DNA from: Rhodobacter sp.
GTDB taxonomy: Bacteria; Pseudomonadota; Alphaproteobacteria; Rhodobacterales; Rhodobacteraceae
Direction of reading: 5' to 3'
Assembly: GCA_013824055.1 (NCBI GenBank)
Contig: PNNE01000173.1
Location: forward strand, 1-7,963
DNA: 7,963 nt
Shown in pieces: positions 6,910-7,963 of the stretch (its first letter is position 1; each line of letters opens with the position of its first letter). Below the pieces are notes generated by a model. That model saw only the letters and a program-made list of their open reading frames with translations. It did no database searches and had not been told where the DNA came from. The translations under genes were made by a program, and so were the position numbers.

Positions 6910-6928
6910 AAGTGCGAGGAGATCCAAG

Positions 6929-7411
6929 ATGGCGTCACTGGAAGCCGGGCGGAAGGTCATCCTGATCAACGACGCGGTGCTTGGCCTGCCGCGCGAGACT
7001 CTGGCGCTTGACCAGGGCGCCACGGTCTATGTCGCCGGGAGGTCGCTGGTGCAGATGACCCTGGCCGAGCTGGCCGTGCCGGACGCGCGGGCGATCCTGA
7101 CCGATTTCCGCCAGAGCGCCTCGCTGAGCGCGCTGAACACCACCTTGCAGGCGGCAGGCGGCCTGGACCGGCTGATCCTTGCGGCGGATGGCGATGACAG
7201 CGAGACGGTGTTCTCGCTCATGTGCGCGGTCCTGACCTTCCGCTCGGCGCTGCGGCGTCGGCGCGGACGGATCGACCTGATCCTGTCGGACGGTCGGGCC
7301 GTGGGGTCGCTGGTGGAATTCCTGCAGCGGATCGGGGGCACGCTGGATCTGGACGGCATCTCGACCGAGCTGCGCATCAGGGAAGCGCGGGCGGTCCGGG
7401 CGGTCGCCTGA
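6929..7411 (+). CDS. Small protein resembling a degenerate short-chain dehydrogenase (SDR) fold
   Basis: A 160-residue soluble protein with no membrane segment or signal peptide. I do not recognise a named family. The order of elements resembles an SDR Rossmann fold: a first strand and helix ending GATVYVAGRSL (30-40) as in SDR cofactor sites; ARAILTDF..SASLSALNTTL (54-73), like the VxxDVTDxxS segment; LDRLILAAD (79-87), in place of LDxLVNNAG; and GRIDLILSD (113-121), in place of GRIVNISS. The TGxxxGxG nucleotide-binding loop is replaced by NDAVLGLP (14-21) and no YxxxK catalytic pair is visible. The protein is also well short of the usual 240-270. If the reading is right, it is a non-catalytic pseudoenzyme. 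GAGGAG 7 bases upstream fixes the ATG. Its own EcfG-type promoter precedes it. It is followed by two hairpins that appear to serve the opposite strand. The coding call is sure; the fold is inference. Confidence 0.75.
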   Translation: MASLEAGRKVILINDAVLGLPRETLALDQGATVYVAGRSLVQMTLAELAVPDARAILTDFRQSASLSALNTTLQAAGGLDRLILAADGDDSETVFSLMCAVLTFRSALRRRRGRIDLILSDGRAVGSLVEFLQRIGGTLDLDGISTELRIREARAVRAVA

Positions 7412-7450
7412 ACCGGTCCCGGCAGGTCTTTGTCGGCCCGCAGCGGCCAT

Positions 7451-7479
7451 GAAAAAGGGCTGCGAGGTCATCGCAGCCC
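7451..7479 (-). terminator. Intrinsic terminator of the DUF1328 gene
   Basis: GGGCTGCG (7457-7464) pairs perfectly with CGCAGCCC (7472-7479) around a 7-base loop, and plus-strand GAAAAA (7451-7456) gives a TTTTTC tail on the minus strand. This is a standard rho-independent terminator for leftward transcription from the DUF1328 gene, 49-77 bases beyond its stop. On the plus strand no T-run follows the stem, so it is not obviously a terminator for the SDR-like gene. Confidence 0.8.
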
Positions 7480-7487
7480 AGTCAAGG

Positions 7488-7513
7488 GAAGGCGGCAGGG
7501 ACGGGCCGCCTTC
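7488..7513. other. Second perfect hairpin between the SDR-like and DUF1328 genes
   Basis: GAAGGCGGC (7488-7496) pairs with GCCGCCTTC (7505-7513), a 9-base perfect stem with an 8-base loop. It has no T-run on either side. For leftward transcripts it comes first, just after the DUF1328 stop, and could protect the mRNA 3' end or help pause polymerase before the terminator. For rightward transcripts it could slow read-through. Confidence 0.55.
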
Positions 7514-7527
7514 TCAGGGGACGGAAG

Positions 7528-7689
7528 TCACCTGGTCATCATTCCGCGCACCAGCGAGATGACGAACAGGATGATGAAGATGACGAACAGGATCTGGGCG
7601 ATCCCGGCCGAGGTGCCGGCGATGCCACCAAAGCCCAGAACGCCGGCGATGATCGCGATGATCAGGAAAGTCACGGCCCAACCAAGCAT
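7528..7689 (-). CDS. DUF1328 (UPF0391/YtjA-like) small membrane protein
   Basis: A complete 53-residue protein, MLGWAVTFLIIAMIAGVLGF onward, ending LFVISLVRGMMTR. It has two hydrophobic helices (about residues 4-22 and 28-47) separated by a glycine-rich turn GGIAGTSAG. This is the full pattern and length of the DUF1328/UPF0391 family, related to E. coli YtjA. Function is unknown; in several bacteria these small inner-membrane proteins belong to stress or stationary-phase regulons. GGGAG with 7 bases to the ATG is a good ribosome-binding site. A near-consensus EcfG promoter lies about 65-90 bases upstream, and a clear terminator follows. It is divergent from the partial gene at 7928. Confidence 0.9.
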   Translation of the reverse strand: MLGWAVTFLIIAIIAGVLGFGGIAGTSAGIAQILFVIFIILFVISLVRGMMTR

Positions 7690-7752
7690 GATATTCTCCC
7701 ATGATTTCAGTTTCGGAAGGCCCCGCAGGGCAAAGCGTCAGCTTGCGGGAAG

Positions 7753-7778
7753 AACACCGCGACGGGCCGATCGGTTCC
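7753..7778 (-). promoter_or_regulatory. Near-consensus EcfG-type promoter of the DUF1328 gene
   Basis: On the minus strand GGAAC (plus 7774-7778) is followed after 17 bases by TGTT (plus 7753-7756), one mismatch from CGTT. The leader would be about 55 bases. It is weaker than the other four sites but in the right place and orientation before a likely stress gene. Confidence 0.45.
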
Positions 7779-7927
7779 CTGGGGCGGAAGAAATCCGGTT
7801 CGGCGCCGGTCGCACGGCGCGCATTACGGGAACCGGAAGGTCGCTTCGGGACTTGTATTCGCAGAGTGACGGCGCCGCGGCGCGGGGCCGTGCGAGACAG
7901 TTCAAACGGATTTTCAGGAGAAGTGCG

Positions 7928-7963
7928 ATGAACGCGAACGACAAGGACATCTCACACCGCGGC
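7928..7963 (+). CDS. Start of an unidentified gene (partial, 12 codons)
   Basis: ATG at 7928 follows AGGAG (7916-7920) with 7 bases between, a strong ribosome-binding site, and opens a frame reading MNANDKDISHRG to the right window edge. The peptide is short and hydrophilic and cannot be assigned to a family. The 238 bases between it and the DUF1328 gene hold the EcfG-like site on the other strand. I found no convincing promoter for this gene: a GGAAC at 7829-7833 has no matching CGTT. Confidence 0.6.
   Translation, partial: MNANDKDISHRG

Noticed and set aside
4918..7011. Open plus-strand frame of 697 codons opposite the PerM-family gene
   Set aside because: The minus-strand reading has clear membrane segments and family motifs. 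The plus reading is low-complexity Gln/Arg/Asp/Gly, a shadow frame.

Overview
The window is GC-rich DNA whose genes look like those of an alphaproteobacterium, most likely Rhodobacteraceae. The evidence is a divergent pair of a Tim44/TimA-like membrane-anchored protein and FxsA, alphaproteobacterial-type GlgC and GlgX proteins, and several upstream sequences that fit the alphaproteobacterial general-stress sigma factor (EcfG) consensus. I see no rRNA, tRNA, CRISPR array, insertion sequence or phage gene. No stretch over 300 bases lacks a gene.

Layout. (1) 1-410, minus strand: start of a Tim44-domain protein that runs off the left edge. (2) 411-510: short divergent promoter region. (3) 511-945, plus: fxsA. 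(4) 1042-4293, plus: glgC and glgX, overlapping by 4 bases (ATGA). glgX carries a one-base frameshift near 2795-2800 but is otherwise complete. (5) 4362-4880, plus: a pyridoxamine-phosphate-oxidase-like general stress protein. (6) 4885-6753, minus: a PerM/AI-2E-family membrane protein with an unusual soluble C-terminal domain, convergent with the stress protein with only 4 bases between the stops. (7) 6754-6928: divergent promoter region. (8) 6929-7411, plus: a small protein that looks like a degenerate short-chain-dehydrogenase fold. (9) 7451-7513: two hairpins, one a terminator for the minus strand. (10) 7528-7689, minus: a 53-residue DUF1328 membrane protein. (11) 7928-7963, plus: first 12 codons of a further gene cut by the right edge.

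The main result is regulatory. Four exact matches to GGAAC-N16/17-CGTT occur in the window, and each lies correctly oriented 18-38 bases or so upstream of a gene: glgC(-glgX), the stress protein, the PerM-family gene and the SDR-like gene. A fifth, one-mismatch match precedes the DUF1328 gene. By a rough count, about 0.1 exact matches would be expected by chance in a window this size. The region from 976 rightward therefore looks like a contiguous island of general-stress-response genes. It would combine glycogen synthesis and debranching, a flavin-type stress protein and small or large envelope proteins beside the ordinary housekeeping pair tim44/fxsA.
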